Translations under genes and position numbers: made by a program
In this document: in pieces, positions 42,559 to 53,124 of the stretch
How positions within the stretch are numbered: the stretch's first letter is position 1
How the letters are laid out: every line of letters starts with the position of its first letter
Notes under the pieces: generated by a model
Databases searched by the model: none
What the model saw: the letters and a program-made list of their open reading frames with translations, nothing else
What the model was told of the DNA's origin: nothing
IMG/VR virus record: IMGVR_UViG_3300042562_000747
Span: 1-64,000 of that record
Length of the DNA stretch: 64,000 bases
DNA from: a virus
Direction: 5' to 3' (one strand)

Positions 42559-43773
42559 TTAGAAATCTAACTTAACCTTTAATAGTAATTCTTTACTAAA
42601 AGATTTAGCGATTGGTTGAGATGTTTTAGCTACTGCTATTAATTCATTTGAATCATTATATAAACCAACCGTAGTAGGATATACATAAGGTTCTGCTTTG
42701 AAAGTAGGATTGGCCATTGAACCCGTTGCATCTACAAATGTAGGGTTATTAGAAAAATTAAATTCTCTATTGTTAACTCTTACAAAGTAGTGTGCCGTTG
42801 ATACGTTTTCAATTCTTCTTGCTTCAAAATTTGCACCACCACTAATTGCATTAAAAAACTTATGTGAATCATATGAATCCACTCCTGTTCCAGATGGAGT
42901 AATGGTTTGTGCACCCAATGTAGCCGCCAATGCGGTTGGGTTGAATACTAAAATACCATAATCAGGATAGAATTTACCAAATCCTTGTTGATTAGATGCG
43001 GTGTATGTGTTTATAACCGAATCAATATTTTGTCCTAAATTTAATGTACCACTTACAATGTTGTACTCATTTGTACCTGCATTAGTAGTATTGAATTTTT
43101 CATTACTATTATCTATGAAAGTAAATGAACCACTAGTTCCCTTTAAAGTAATCTGCCAGTTTCCAGCATCCATTCTTTCTCTATAATTAGAACGAGCTAC
43201 ATTAATTACATATATTTCATCAGTTGCGTAACCATCCGGTGTACTAGATGAATAAAAATAAAAACTAGTTTCCGCCGTATCAGTTAATAAAGCTCTATAT
43301 TGAAAATAAGTTGCTTTAGTTGCAAATGTAGTATTTGGATTATTTGTGTATGTTGCAGAACCACTACCATATTTATGTCCGTATGCTACTGAAAATTCAA
43401 TAGAACTTGTAGCTGCCGATGCATATACATTATGATAGTAATTAGCCGTTGCTGAACCACTCATACCCGCAATAGATGTAGAAGAACCGGTAAAAAAAGT
43501 ATTTAAACTTCCACTATCATCACTCCATAATCCAGTTGTTACGATTTCATTTTTAGCAGTTACAATATCAGTTGTATTGAATTTTTTGTATACTGAGTTT
43601 GTTGTTACTCCAGTTTCTGCTACTAATTGCTCACCTGTTGTAAGATAAGTATTAATAATAGTAGCCAATTGATTTGTATCAATAACCCCATTAGCTGATT
43701 GCTTTTGTTGGTTAAGATATGTTGCTAAATCATTGGTTAATTGTGTTCCGGTATTTGTACCTAAAGTTGCCAT
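42559..43773 (-). CDS. Phage structural protein, beta-rich (paralogue B)
   Basis: This 404-aa protein begins MATLGTNTGTQLTNDLATYL and is Thr/Ser/Asn-rich in the middle, with VYASAATSSIEFSVAYGHKYGSGSATYT. Its C-terminal module (TTVGLYNDSNELIAVAKTSQPIAKSF) is shared with the gene at 41351-42454. Predicted mostly beta. The DNA downstream holds two hairpins, one a clear terminator, so this gene ends a transcription unit. A virion structural role is likely. Confidence 0.75.
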   Translation of the reverse strand: MATLGTNTGTQLTNDLATYLNQQKQSANGVIDTNQLATIINTYLTTGEQLVAETGVTTNSVYKKFNTTDIVTAKNEIVTTGLWSDDSGSLNTFFTGSSTSIAGMSGSATANYYHNVYASAATSSIEFSVAYGHKYGSGSATYTNNPNTTFATKATYFQYRALLTDTAETSFYFYSSSTPDGYATDEIYVINVARSNYRERMDAGNWQITLKGTSGSFTFIDNSNEKFNTTNAGTNEYNIVSGTLNLGQNIDSVINTYTASNQQGFGKFYPDYGILVFNPTALAATLGAQTITPSGTGVDSYDSHKFFNAISGGANFEARRIENVSTAHYFVRVNNREFNFSNNPTFVDATGSMANPTFKAEPYVYPTTVGLYNDSNELIAVAKTSQPIAKSFSKELLLKVKLDF

Positions 43774-43790
43774 ATTCTTTTATTATATTT

Positions 43791-44414
43791 TTATGCTATT
43801 GTATAAGTAACTGTTACAGGTATAGTTACACTACCACCAGTTTCGTTACCAAATATAGTCAATGTTGTTGTTAATGTTGAAGTCAATGAACTATTAGGAA
43901 TAAATGTAAATGTTAATCCTTTTACAACTTCTGCAGTTGCAGTTACACTATTACTGAAAGTATTTGTTGTTGTAGTTACATTTGTTAAACCTGCTCCTAC
44001 AATACTACCCGCATTTTTATTACCTAAAACCGCCGTATACCCACCATTCATATTTCCTGCTGGAGATGTTGAAGGATTAATTGGATATTGTCCTCCGGTT
44101 GTTTTAGCTGCAATACCAGTAACATTTAAAGATACTTGTGGTATTCTTGTTGTGTTTTTTGGTAAAGTTACTAATTTATATTTCAACGCCTGAGTTTCAT
44201 CAGGAGATGCTTCTAATACCGGTGTTTTCAAAATTGCATTATCATAATATGCAGAACCTTTTGGATGTGCTGCATCATATAATAGGTAATCAATTTCATC
44301 ATCACCCAATGCAAATTGACTAATTGCTAAAGGTTGTCCAGCTGCTAATTTCTCTCTACCTTTTTTGGTAAGGATAGCATCTACTGTAATTGTTGTGTTA
44401 TCTAAGTATGCCAT
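43791..44414 (-). CDS. Phage structural protein (tail-associated)
   Basis: This 207-aa protein has an N-terminal module ILTKKGREKLAAGQPLAISQ followed by FALGDDEIDYLLYD, a combination seen in many T4-like cyanophage and marine-phage structural proteins. The second half is a Thr/Val-rich beta domain (LTFTFIPNSSLTSTLTTTLT). It sits between the 1728-aa protein and paralogue B. Probably a virion protein; exact place unknown. Confidence 0.75.
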   Translation of the reverse strand: MAYLDNTTITVDAILTKKGREKLAAGQPLAISQFALGDDEIDYLLYDAAHPKGSAYYDNAILKTPVLEASPDETQALKYKLVTLPKNTTRIPQVSLNVTGIAAKTTGGQYPINPSTSPAGNMNGGYTAVLGNKNAGSIVGAGLTNVTTTTNTFSNSVTATAEVVKGLTFTFIPNSSLTSTLTTTLTIFGNETGGSVTIPVTVTYTIA

Positions 44415-44433
44415 AGTTTGTTTATTATTCTTT

Positions 44434-44442
44434 TATAAATAT
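44434..44442 (-). promoter_or_regulatory. Putative leader/promoter motif ATATTTATA
   Basis: The minus strand reads TATATATTTATAAAAG 19 bases before the ATG at 44414, the longest spacing in the set. Confidence 0.35.
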
Positions 44443-44469
44443 ATAAAATATTTTTTTGTTACATTATTT

Positions 44470-47400
44470 TTAATCTACTTCTAAGATTGGTTCGTTATTA
44501 CTTCTACCTTGTGCCGTTACTCTTAATGTAGTTGGGTTAGTTACAAATGATTCAACCGCTTCTTTACCATCAATTGTAGTGTTTATTGTTTGCTTAGAAC
44601 CTCTATAAAACAAATTCTGAGTTCCGGTATGTTTCTCTCCTTTATAAATATAATGAGATGGTAAATATCCACTAGCGGTTTGTATTGCAATAATATTTCC
44701 ACCAATTGTTAATCCTACACTTGTATTAAAATCTTGTACTATTAGTTCTTGTGAATATGATGAGGTTACAACATTAGCTTCACTACCACTTACACCATTT
44801 TGATTTAATTGTGTAAGAATAGTATTTTGTTTTGTTACTATAAATGCTCTTACACCCTTTGATTTAAATGTGCCATTTTCTTCATAATGATATTTACCAT
44901 ATCCATTATTAAAATAAGTATTATATCCATAATTAATATAGTTATCATCCATTCCGATAATTTGACCAGCGTTTATTAAATCAAGTTCAGTTGTTATTGT
45001 TGCTTCATTTCTTCTATAATCAATCTCAGCTTCATATGTAATGTATTGACCGGTTGCTATATCTAATATAATATTATCAATATTTGCATCATATGTATCA
45101 TACTCACCTTTAAAATTATAAACATTTGATGCCGTTAAAAATACATCATATCCTAAATTTATACCACTAATATTTTCTAAAGAACCAGATAAACTTAAAT
45201 CCGTATTTAACACATCAAACGTACTACTTACTTCTGTTATTGTAGTATCAGTAATTGTTCCTTCATGTTGTTCATTAATTGCCGTTGGTTTATTTCTTTT
45301 AACTTTACTTCTTTCTAAAAAGTGCGGTGCTATTAATAATCCTTCTGTTACCTTTGCTCTTGCCGGCAGCATTTCTTTAAGATTAACAAAGAATGATTTA
45401 TCAAAGAATTTAATTAATTTAATAAAATCATAAATGTTTCTATTAGATACTCTTTCAAAATAATATTCTCTAAGTGTATCTAATTTTTTATATGTGTTTT
45501 TATAATCATCTGAAGGGTCACCAATATAATCATCCAAACTTCCACCACCTAATGATTTTGCAATATCTAAATCTAAATCTTTATTAGGTGAGAAAAATAT
45601 ACCAACTCTATTTGAATCCATTTTAGCGGTATCAAATGCTTTTTTAGTTGCTCTTTTAACAGGAGATAAATCAACACCAACACTTCCGGTTATTTTTTCA
45701 CCTGCTAATGTGTATTGTGATTCAAATCTAATTTTATCATTTGATAATCTATTAGCACCTGTATTTGGTAGAGTAATTGTTACATCTTTATCAATGTATT
45801 TGTAGTTCCAATGTTGTGAAGAACTACTATTATATTGTGATGCGGTATCAAATCCACTTGCACTTACATCGTTCATATAAGTTGCAATAGGTGCTACGTT
45901 TTTAATTTTAGAAATTTCAGAACCAGATGGATATAAAGAGTGTGGATTTTCAAAATCTAATCTTAATAATAAATCTTCGGTAGAACTTTTCATTGTATTT
46001 CCTACAATAACCTCACTACCTAATACATGTATATCAAATATAGAAGAACTTAATGCAGTTTTCCATATTCTAACTTCATCCATTTCTCCATTAAAATTAC
46101 CAAATACAATTTGAGAACCACTATTCCATGCCAATGTACCACTACCTGTTACACTACCTTGTTTTACTATTCTATCTTTTTCTGCATTTCCATAATAAGC
46201 CGTATATGCACCATTTTGATTATTTACTAATATAGAATGAAAATTACCATCAAAGAATGAATATGCAGATGATGATAAAATTGTTGTTCCATTCACTTTT
46301 AATTGTAAACTACCAATTTGATTAGTTGTGTTTGCTCCACCACTTATAAATAATTTAAATCCACTGCCACTTACTAAATCTACCGATGATGAATATGTTG
46401 GTTTAACTCTAAATTCAATTGCTTGCGGTGCTCCACTCCAACTAGACGTTAAATATGAACCGGTATTAAATACTAAGGTAGAACTTAATGTTTCATATGT
46501 AAAAGTAGAAGGTGCCGCATCATCTGCAACAGGTCCACCAAATTCCAGTATGGTTAACATTGATTGTGGAATACCATATGAACTCATCAATGCTTTTATA
46601 CCACGTTTAGAACCTTTATGTTTTAATAAATAAGGTAAATTATTTGCAATTCTTCTCCAAATAGTTTTTGTATATTGTTCAGGTGTAATTGTATATCCAT
46701 CGGCATCATTTAATACACTTTTACCATCTACAATACCAACACCGTCACCATTATAACCAAACAAATATCCCCATAAGTTTTTATTTGAATTTAAATTTTT
46801 AGCATTCCAACTAAATGATTCTAAATAGTTATAAAGTAATTCATCATTAATACCATATGAATTAGTTTCGGTAATCATCCTTTGGTCTGTCATACCTTTA
46901 ATATAACTCCAAAGAATATCAAAGTGGTTACCCACCATATCTAAGAACAATAAGTAATCTGAATTGTTTTCATCTTCACTTATAAATTGTGGAATATTAT
47001 TTTTTAAAGCATTAAGGTTCATATTATCATAAACCGATGCAGAATCCATAGTACCTAAATACCAATTAGTAAGTGTTGTATTTGGATTAGTAATATAAGT
47101 TGTACCATCATTACTAAATGCAGTTTCTCCACTTTCTAAATTAAATCTACCACCAGGAAATGATTGATATGAAGCACTATCTGCAGTGAATACCAATGAA
47201 CTACTTACTAAGTTATTTTCCCAACCATCAAACCCACTAACTAATGTAGATAATTTTTCAGAATATTTTGTTACATCCTGTATTACATTAATACTTTGTG
47301 TTTGTTCGTTATATAGTACATCAGTTAAATAACCAATTCTATCCTCATAGTATTCTGCTAATTCTTTTTTATATTTAAAGTTTGCTAATCTTTCAACTGC

Positions 47401-49656
47401 ACTACTATATTTTATAAAGTTAGAAAAATTAGAATAATCTATATTAATTCTATCTGTTTCTACAAAATTTTGTGAAAGTAATTTATCTACAATTTGTTGA
47501 GATGATTCACTACCACTTAATATTAAATCATCGTATGATTCGTATATTGTAGATTGACCCTTTACATAATCAACTTCTATATTAAAGTTTGGTGCTCTTA
47601 ATGGTAATGCATTTGTTTCCGGTTTACTACTTACTACTACTCTTTGGATAATAGGCAAAGACATTAAACGAGATACCCATAATGTATCATTCTTGTTTAT
47701 ATTAGCAGGTAATGCTTCATATAATTTTAATACAATACTTTTACTTATTTCACCATCTGGAATACTATTACCTACACTATCTTTTTTGAATTTGGTAAAT
47801 GTACTGTAATCTATATCCCAATTAGAAACTAATATTTCTTTGTCATCAATATCAAATGAAGCTAAGTGAGATAAATATTTTTGTTCGTTTCCTAATGATA
47901 AGTTTAAATTAACGGCAATTGCATCAAACAAACTAGTTTTTAAATCTTGGGTAGAAACATATATTTGTTCATCTTCAAAATTAATAGTAATTCTTTCTAT
48001 TTCACCTTTAACATTTCCATTATACGGAATAATTAATAAATCTAATGGTGAATTAATTATTTTTCTATTTTTTAAATCTTTATAGTTTAAACTAATAAAA
48101 TCTTTATTAGAAAACTTTCCTAACGCAGTATTAGCATCTTCTTTAGAATGATATACTAATACAGTAGTTGCTAAATTGGACTCAAATGTTACTTTAAAAT
48201 TAACATCACCAAATGTATATGAGGGTATGTATACATCGGTAGGATAATCAATTTTATCAATTATCGGTGTATCAAATATTTTAGATAAGGTAACAATAAC
48301 ATATTCCACATTTCCATCGCCATATAAATTGGAACTTGGAACTAATGCTATTTTAAATGCACCCTCATTATTTAAAAAATCTTTCTTTAAATCTAAATCT
48401 ATTTTTGTACGAAGTAAACCTGTCGCACTTACTGCTACATTATATTGTTTATACGGTGTAGTTACTTTAACAAAATCTGTATTTTTTAAATCAAAATCAA
48501 TTGTAATTAATTTAGAATCGGTTGTAGATGCATATATTGATTCTAAAATACTTTGTTGTATTGTATTAGTAGTTAATTTTAATACTGGATAATCTGCATT
48601 ATCTGGTTCTACTTCTACTAAGATTAAAATGTTTTTATTAAAAACCGATGCATCAATATTAAATACCGTATCATTTACAACATTGAAATCACCTAAATTT
48701 AAATCAGAATTTTCACTAAATTTGTCAGTATATTGCCATCTAATACTTTTAAATAAAAATTTATCAAATCCACTAAGTTCTATTTTAACAGGACCCGCTA
48801 CCCCATTGGAATTTGCAAACCTTACTTCATTTTGTATTTTTGTATTAACTACTCCATTTGGTACATCGCTTGAGGTAACTTTAATATTTACTTCATTATT
48901 TAATATATCGTTTTTGTAATTTGAGATAAATTGAATAGCTTGTGTAATTGTATTTGTTACTACTTTTACCGCAACTTTATCTAAATCAAATTGTAAATCG
49001 GTGGTCAATGGTAATTCATAATCCGTACTACCTTGATAAACATTATCACCATTAAATTGTTGTATTTTAATACCAGGAATATTTACACTTTCTGTTTTTT
49101 CTACTAAACGTGTATTAATACCACCACTATTCCAGCCATCATAATACCCCATCCCCCCAAATCCTGAATTTCCACCCATCCCCCCAAACATAGAACTGCC
49201 GGCATTAAATCCAAAATTACCACCATAATCAGTTACCCATTCACTTGTACGAATATATTTTGGAATTACGGTCTTTACTAGTGCAGAATAATTTTTTGAT
49301 TTAAAATTATCATTTACAATTGGTTTAATTAAAAGTGTATCGTTAATTGTATTTGAATCAATTAAAACAGTAGCACCTTCTTGATATACATTATTTTGTA
49401 TATTGAATGTAATTTGATTTTTAAATTCACTTATATTGGATAAGTTTAATTTTATATCACTTCCGGGGGTTGATTTAGGCACAGGCACCGGCATTCCAAC
49501 ATCACCACCAAATCCACCACCACCACCAAATCCACCACCACCGAACGCACCTCCACCTGAAAGGCTACCATCATTCAATAACTCTCCCATTGGATTATAT
49601 AAATAATCCCAGTTATCCACCGGCTTCATATATTGTCTATTGTGTCGTATTGCCAT
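44470..49656 (-). CDS. Very large baseplate/tail protein with gpI/gp7-like core and LamG domain
   Basis: In this 1728-aa protein residues 30-55 and 150-180 are Gly-rich with Phe and Met (GGGAFGGGGFGGGGGFGG), perhaps a flexible adhesin-like tether. Residues about 919-1050 contain YLLFLDMVGNHFDILWSYIK, then TIWRRIANNLPYLLKHKGSK, RGIKALMSSYGIP and ILEFGGP, as in P2 gpI/T4-type baseplate wedge proteins. A LamG domain lies at about 1055-1212 (LTSSWSGAPQAIEFRVKPTY, FNGEMDEVRIWKTALS). The end is beta-rich. It follows gp25, gp6 and their partners, the place of T4 gp7. The LamG may touch host glycans. Confidence 0.8.
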   Translation of the reverse strand: MAIRHNRQYMKPVDNWDYLYNPMGELLNDGSLSGGGAFGGGGFGGGGGFGGDVGMPVPVPKSTPGSDIKLNLSNISEFKNQITFNIQNNVYQEGATVLIDSNTINDTLLIKPIVNDNFKSKNYSALVKTVIPKYIRTSEWVTDYGGNFGFNAGSSMFGGMGGNSGFGGMGYYDGWNSGGINTRLVEKTESVNIPGIKIQQFNGDNVYQGSTDYELPLTTDLQFDLDKVAVKVVTNTITQAIQFISNYKNDILNNEVNIKVTSSDVPNGVVNTKIQNEVRFANSNGVAGPVKIELSGFDKFLFKSIRWQYTDKFSENSDLNLGDFNVVNDTVFNIDASVFNKNILILVEVEPDNADYPVLKLTTNTIQQSILESIYASTTDSKLITIDFDLKNTDFVKVTTPYKQYNVAVSATGLLRTKIDLDLKKDFLNNEGAFKIALVPSSNLYGDGNVEYVIVTLSKIFDTPIIDKIDYPTDVYIPSYTFGDVNFKVTFESNLATTVLVYHSKEDANTALGKFSNKDFISLNYKDLKNRKIINSPLDLLIIPYNGNVKGEIERITINFEDEQIYVSTQDLKTSLFDAIAVNLNLSLGNEQKYLSHLASFDIDDKEILVSNWDIDYSTFTKFKKDSVGNSIPDGEISKSIVLKLYEALPANINKNDTLWVSRLMSLPIIQRVVVSSKPETNALPLRAPNFNIEVDYVKGQSTIYESYDDLILSGSESSQQIVDKLLSQNFVETDRINIDYSNFSNFIKYSSAVERLANFKYKKELAEYYEDRIGYLTDVLYNEQTQSINVIQDVTKYSEKLSTLVSGFDGWENNLVSSSLVFTADSASYQSFPGGRFNLESGETAFSNDGTTYITNPNTTLTNWYLGTMDSASVYDNMNLNALKNNIPQFISEDENNSDYLLFLDMVGNHFDILWSYIKGMTDQRMITETNSYGINDELLYNYLESFSWNAKNLNSNKNLWGYLFGYNGDGVGIVDGKSVLNDADGYTITPEQYTKTIWRRIANNLPYLLKHKGSKRGIKALMSSYGIPQSMLTILEFGGPVADDAAPSTFTYETLSSTLVFNTGSYLTSSWSGAPQAIEFRVKPTYSSSVDLVSGSGFKLFISGGANTTNQIGSLQLKVNGTTILSSSAYSFFDGNFHSILVNNQNGAYTAYYGNAEKDRIVKQGSVTGSGTLAWNSGSQIVFGNFNGEMDEVRIWKTALSSSIFDIHVLGSEVIVGNTMKSSTEDLLLRLDFENPHSLYPSGSEISKIKNVAPIATYMNDVSASGFDTASQYNSSSSQHWNYKYIDKDVTITLPNTGANRLSNDKIRFESQYTLAGEKITGSVGVDLSPVKRATKKAFDTAKMDSNRVGIFFSPNKDLDLDIAKSLGGGSLDDYIGDPSDDYKNTYKKLDTLREYYFERVSNRNIYDFIKLIKFFDKSFFVNLKEMLPARAKVTEGLLIAPHFLERSKVKRNKPTAINEQHEGTITDTTITEVSSTFDVLNTDLSLSGSLENISGINLGYDVFLTASNVYNFKGEYDTYDANIDNIILDIATGQYITYEAEIDYRRNEATITTELDLINAGQIIGMDDNYINYGYNTYFNNGYGKYHYEENGTFKSKGVRAFIVTKQNTILTQLNQNGVSGSEANVVTSSYSQELIVQDFNTSVGLTIGGNIIAIQTASGYLPSHYIYKGEKHTGTQNLFYRGSKQTINTTIDGKEAVESFVTNPTTLRVTAQGRSNNEPILEVD

Positions 49657-49660
49657 TATC

Positions 49661-49669
49661 TATAAATAT
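49661..49669 (-). promoter_or_regulatory. Putative leader/promoter motif ATATTTATA
   Basis: The minus strand reads GGATATTTATAG four bases before the ATG of the 1728-aa gene at 49656. Confidence 0.35.
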
Positions 49670-49696
49670 CCTATTATTACTTTTATATTATTAATA

Positions 49697-50944
49697 TTAC
49701 TTTGGTCTTATTTTACCAAAAATCCCACGGTTTAGTGTAGTTGATGCATCAGCAAACGTACCACGCCCAAATAACCCACCAATACGTCTAGTTCTATTAT
49801 TACCAGACTTAACCGGTTTCACCGTATCAGGGACAGGTTTTTCCACCGGTTGTATATCCGGTTCAACTCCTGCTTTTATAGAACCATCATCTTTTATCGG
49901 TGTATTTGGTGTAATTGTAATTGTTTTATCTAATCCTTTTAATTTATCGTTTTGTGTTAGATTAGAAGTAGCGGTAACCGTAGTTGTTATTAATGATTGC
50001 AATAATTGATTATCTACTTTGGTGTTTATTACATCTTTTATATCTTGTGGATAATCTACGAATGTAATATTTTTCATATTGTAATCAATAGAATCACTTA
50101 ATCTATTTGTTAATAATTGTCCTACTTGTTGTACATTATAAAACTCATCTAAATCAATTGGTTGCGATGACAATTGTCCATAATTAGAATTACCCAAAAT
50201 ATATTCTTTACCTTCAAATTGGTTATATAAACTTTTTTTAAAATCTGTAAATATTTTTTCTTTAAATGCTTTATATTGTGAATCGTTTCCAAACTTAAAA
50301 TCACGCTTAACTACATTTAACCAATTTTTACCATATTCTTTTATTAAATAGTTATCTATTAAATCACTTATTTGTAATTGTATTGAATCTATTTGTTTTT
50401 GTATTAAATCTAAATTTTCTCTTAATTCCAATGCATTGTCAATAAATGAATTGTATCTAGCTGTTATTTTATTATTTTGAACAACATCCGTAGTTATTAA
50501 TGGTTGAATACGAATCTCCGTTCTACTTGGTGAAATTTCATGTATCCAAACTCTTTGTTTTTTATCATCCAATCCAATATAGTTTTTAACAAAATTAAAT
50601 ACTACATTAAATTCACCATTACCATATCCCGCATCATTCACCAATTTTTCAACATCAATATCAAATACTTTTTCTTGAGTTAATGGGTCTATATCACTCT
50701 TAAGATATTTTGTTAAATTATCTTTATGAATATATCTAACCGTCACACCATTTGTTTGTTGTAATAAGTTATTAGCTAAATCATATAATCTAAATTCAAT
50801 AACATCATTTTTTGACATTCCAAAATCAGTTACATTTTTAGCTATTGTTTTAAATACATTCAAATCTTTAGAACTAACTAATTGCGCAGTTGAATCTAAA
50901 TTAAGATTAATGTTTTCAATATTTTTAAAATCTTTTATTGACAT
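49697..50944 (-). CDS. Baseplate-region structural protein, unknown family
   Basis: This 415-aa protein begins MSIKDFKNIENINLNLDSTA. A beta domain (about 40-150; EFRLYDLANNLLQQ, VRYIHKDNLTKYLK, RVWIHEISPSRTEIRIQPL) is followed by a helical coiled region (ALELRENLDLIQKQIDSIQL) and a Lys/Thr/Pro-rich end (PDTVKPVKSGNNRTRRIGGL). Located between the coiled-coil protein and the 1728-aa baseplate protein. The SPSRTEIRI segment resembles a recurrent phage motif, but I cannot name the family. Confidence 0.75.
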   Translation of the reverse strand: MSIKDFKNIENINLNLDSTAQLVSSKDLNVFKTIAKNVTDFGMSKNDVIEFRLYDLANNLLQQTNGVTVRYIHKDNLTKYLKSDIDPLTQEKVFDIDVEKLVNDAGYGNGEFNVVFNFVKNYIGLDDKKQRVWIHEISPSRTEIRIQPLITTDVVQNNKITARYNSFIDNALELRENLDLIQKQIDSIQLQISDLIDNYLIKEYGKNWLNVVKRDFKFGNDSQYKAFKEKIFTDFKKSLYNQFEGKEYILGNSNYGQLSSQPIDLDEFYNVQQVGQLLTNRLSDSIDYNMKNITFVDYPQDIKDVINTKVDNQLLQSLITTTVTATSNLTQNDKLKGLDKTITITPNTPIKDDGSIKAGVEPDIQPVEKPVPDTVKPVKSGNNRTRRIGGLFGRGTFADASTTLNRGIFGKIRPK

Positions 50945-50947
50945 ATA

Positions 50948-52012
50948 TTAATATTTATGTGTTCTAAATGTGAATTTTTTATCTTCACTTTTACCATTAG
51001 CATCCACATCTTTAACTGTAATTTTTAAAGTCCAATCAGTTCTAGATGGTCCTTTGGAACTCCACCAGTGTTCTCTGTAAGTACCTCCATTCCCTGTAGT
51101 CCAAGCTGAATTAGGGTTTTCTGTTGAAAATCGTTTTGTTTCGTTTGCTTTTAATGTAATTGGCAATGTAAATCCAAAATCAAATGGAAGTTGTTTATAA
51201 CCGGCGGCGCATTCTACCATTACAGTTACATCCTTTGGTCCAACTACTATATCAAAATAAGCACTCCAAGCAGTTTTTAAATTACCACCGGCGGGTATAA
51301 ATTTATTAGCAACTCCATTAGGTCCACCATTAAAATCATTTATAAAATCAAATCCATCTAATTTTCGTTTTGTAGGGTCACCACCATCGAATACAATAGT
51401 AGATAATTCACCAGTTGCAATACCACCTGCTGCTACCGCCTGTGCTTTTGCACTTAGTTGTTGTGCTGCTACTTGTAAACTTGCATTTGCTTGCGCTAAT
51501 AAATTATTTAATGTATCTATTTGTTTAATTAATGCTGTTTTTTGTGCAACTAATCCCGTATTCTCTGCTTCTAATGAAGTTCTTTCTGTTGCTTCATTTA
51601 TTGCCTTAGTTAATGATGTTGTTAAATTAGATTTTAAATCTAATGTAGTTTGTTGTATTGAACCTAATTTATTATTTAATCCTGCGTTTTGTACTCTTAA
51701 ATTATCATTATCAAGATATAAAGAACTACTATCTGCCATTAGCGCCTGAACCCTTGCTTTTAAAGAATCAACATCTGCAGTTAACATATTTACTTGAATT
51801 TGTAAATCTGCACTATGTGATAATTCAGTATCATATATTGGTTTAGGAACTAAATCTAATCTTATTTCAGGCAATGGTTTTATAAGTTCCGTTACTTGTA
51901 AATTAACTGATTTAGACAATTCATTACTATTGTATTGGTCTAAATATAATTTAGTAGTAATCGTTTCTTCCGTACTATTAGTTGTATCTATATATTTTTT
52001 AGTTAATGCCAT
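50948..52012 (-). CDS. Coiled-coil baseplate-region protein with C-terminal beta domain
   Basis: In this 354-aa protein residues 70-195 are a long coiled coil (QVNMLTADVDSLKARVQALM, AQANASLQVAAQQLSAKAQA). A C-terminal beta domain of about 150 residues has FDIVVGPKDVTVMVECAAG and WWSSKGPSRTDWTLKITVKD, which looks Ig-like. The start overlaps the DNRLRE-type gene stop (TAATG). Probably a trimeric rod or short fibre attached to the baseplate. Confidence 0.75.
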   Translation of the reverse strand: MALTKKYIDTTNSTEETITTKLYLDQYNSNELSKSVNLQVTELIKPLPEIRLDLVPKPIYDTELSHSADLQIQVNMLTADVDSLKARVQALMADSSSLYLDNDNLRVQNAGLNNKLGSIQQTTLDLKSNLTTSLTKAINEATERTSLEAENTGLVAQKTALIKQIDTLNNLLAQANASLQVAAQQLSAKAQAVAAGGIATGELSTIVFDGGDPTKRKLDGFDFINDFNGGPNGVANKFIPAGGNLKTAWSAYFDIVVGPKDVTVMVECAAGYKQLPFDFGFTLPITLKANETKRFSTENPNSAWTTGNGGTYREHWWSSKGPSRTDWTLKITVKDVDANGKSEDKKFTFRTHKY

Positions 52013-53124
52013 TATTTGTAAATATCAAATGTACCGATTTCAAAAATTTCTTCATTATCACTAGTAATTGATTTTACTAATAATGTATAATTTCTACCAA
52101 CTGGCCAATTCTGAAAATTTAATTTTACTAAACTATTAAATTGACCTTTTATAACTTTACTTGCATCGGAATATCCTATAATAGTTTCTTTTGTTAAAGT
52201 ATCAATTACACTATAATATGCCGTTGATGGTAAATAATATTTTACTTGATATACAAAGGCAGTATTAAATTGTTTTATTGGATATAATTCTCTTGCATCA
52301 ATTTTAAGTGTTACCTTTTGTCCTTCTTGATATGATGTTTTTAAATTTGGTGAATAGCATCTATACGAAACATCATAACTACTGCTATTAATAAAATCAG
52401 TAATGTTTGTCAAACTTCCACTAACTACATCCGTTTCTAAATAAGTAATAACTAATTTAGGTTGATAAATTGTATTAGTTTCTTTTGAAAACATTTTAAT
52501 ACTACCATAATCAACTAAATCAGTTTCTTTATCAGTTGGAAACTTAAGTATAATACCATTATTTGTTATACTGCCACTATTCCATTTTTTAACAAATTCA
52601 GTAACATCTAAATTAATATCTTCTAAGGTGTACTGGAACGATTGTGAGGATACCGATGAGGTAAACCACGTACCACCAAGCCCACTCTGAGAACCGGTTG
52701 TAAAGGGGTTAAAACTAGCTCCTTGCCCCTCTACATATGTATTGTTCCAAATAGTAGAAGTGTCATCTCCATTTTTATAATACCAGGTTGCACCATTTGT
52801 AGTAATGTTATCAAAACGAGTACCAGTACCATTTTCCCAACTTTGAGAAATTGGATATGCCTCTACATTAAATCTCGCGGCAATTTCGTCTGCTTTAGTT
52901 ATTTTTAATTGCAATGATGCAGTAAATGAACCACTTGGTATTGTACGATTTGCTATACTCTTAGATATTTCAGTAGTATCAAACTGAATTAATACTCTAC
53001 TCGTATCAGGTGTGCCACCATAATACACTTTAGAAATTTCTAACATTTCATCTATACCAGTATTTTGGTAAGGTTGTTGTAAGTATATAGTTGCATCTTG
53101 TGATGCGGTATAAAATAATATCAT
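52012..53124 (-). CDS. DNRLRE/CBM-like beta-domain structural protein
   Basis: This 370-aa protein begins ILFYTASQDATIYLQQPYQN, then SRVLIQFDTTEI and AYPISQSWENGTG, with VTEFVKKWNSGSI and GIILKFPTDKE following. This is the pattern of DNRLRE domains (DATI...N.G....L.V......RSLIRFDL...L.....W.EG..TW), which bind glycans or form adhesion modules in many Bacteroidota proteins. A C-terminal Ig-like part follows. It sits between gp6 and the coiled-coil protein, so a baseplate location is inferred. Confidence 0.75.
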   Translation of the reverse strand: MILFYTASQDATIYLQQPYQNTGIDEMLEISKVYYGGTPDTSRVLIQFDTTEISKSIANRTIPSGSFTASLQLKITKADEIAARFNVEAYPISQSWENGTGTRFDNITTNGATWYYKNGDDTSTIWNNTYVEGQGASFNPFTTGSQSGLGGTWFTSSVSSQSFQYTLEDINLDVTEFVKKWNSGSITNNGIILKFPTDKETDLVDYGSIKMFSKETNTIYQPKLVITYLETDVVSGSLTNITDFINSSSYDVSYRCYSPNLKTSYQEGQKVTLKIDARELYPIKQFNTAFVYQVKYYLPSTAYYSVIDTLTKETIIGYSDASKVIKGQFNSLVKLNFQNWPVGRNYTLLVKSITSDNEEIFEIGTFDIYK

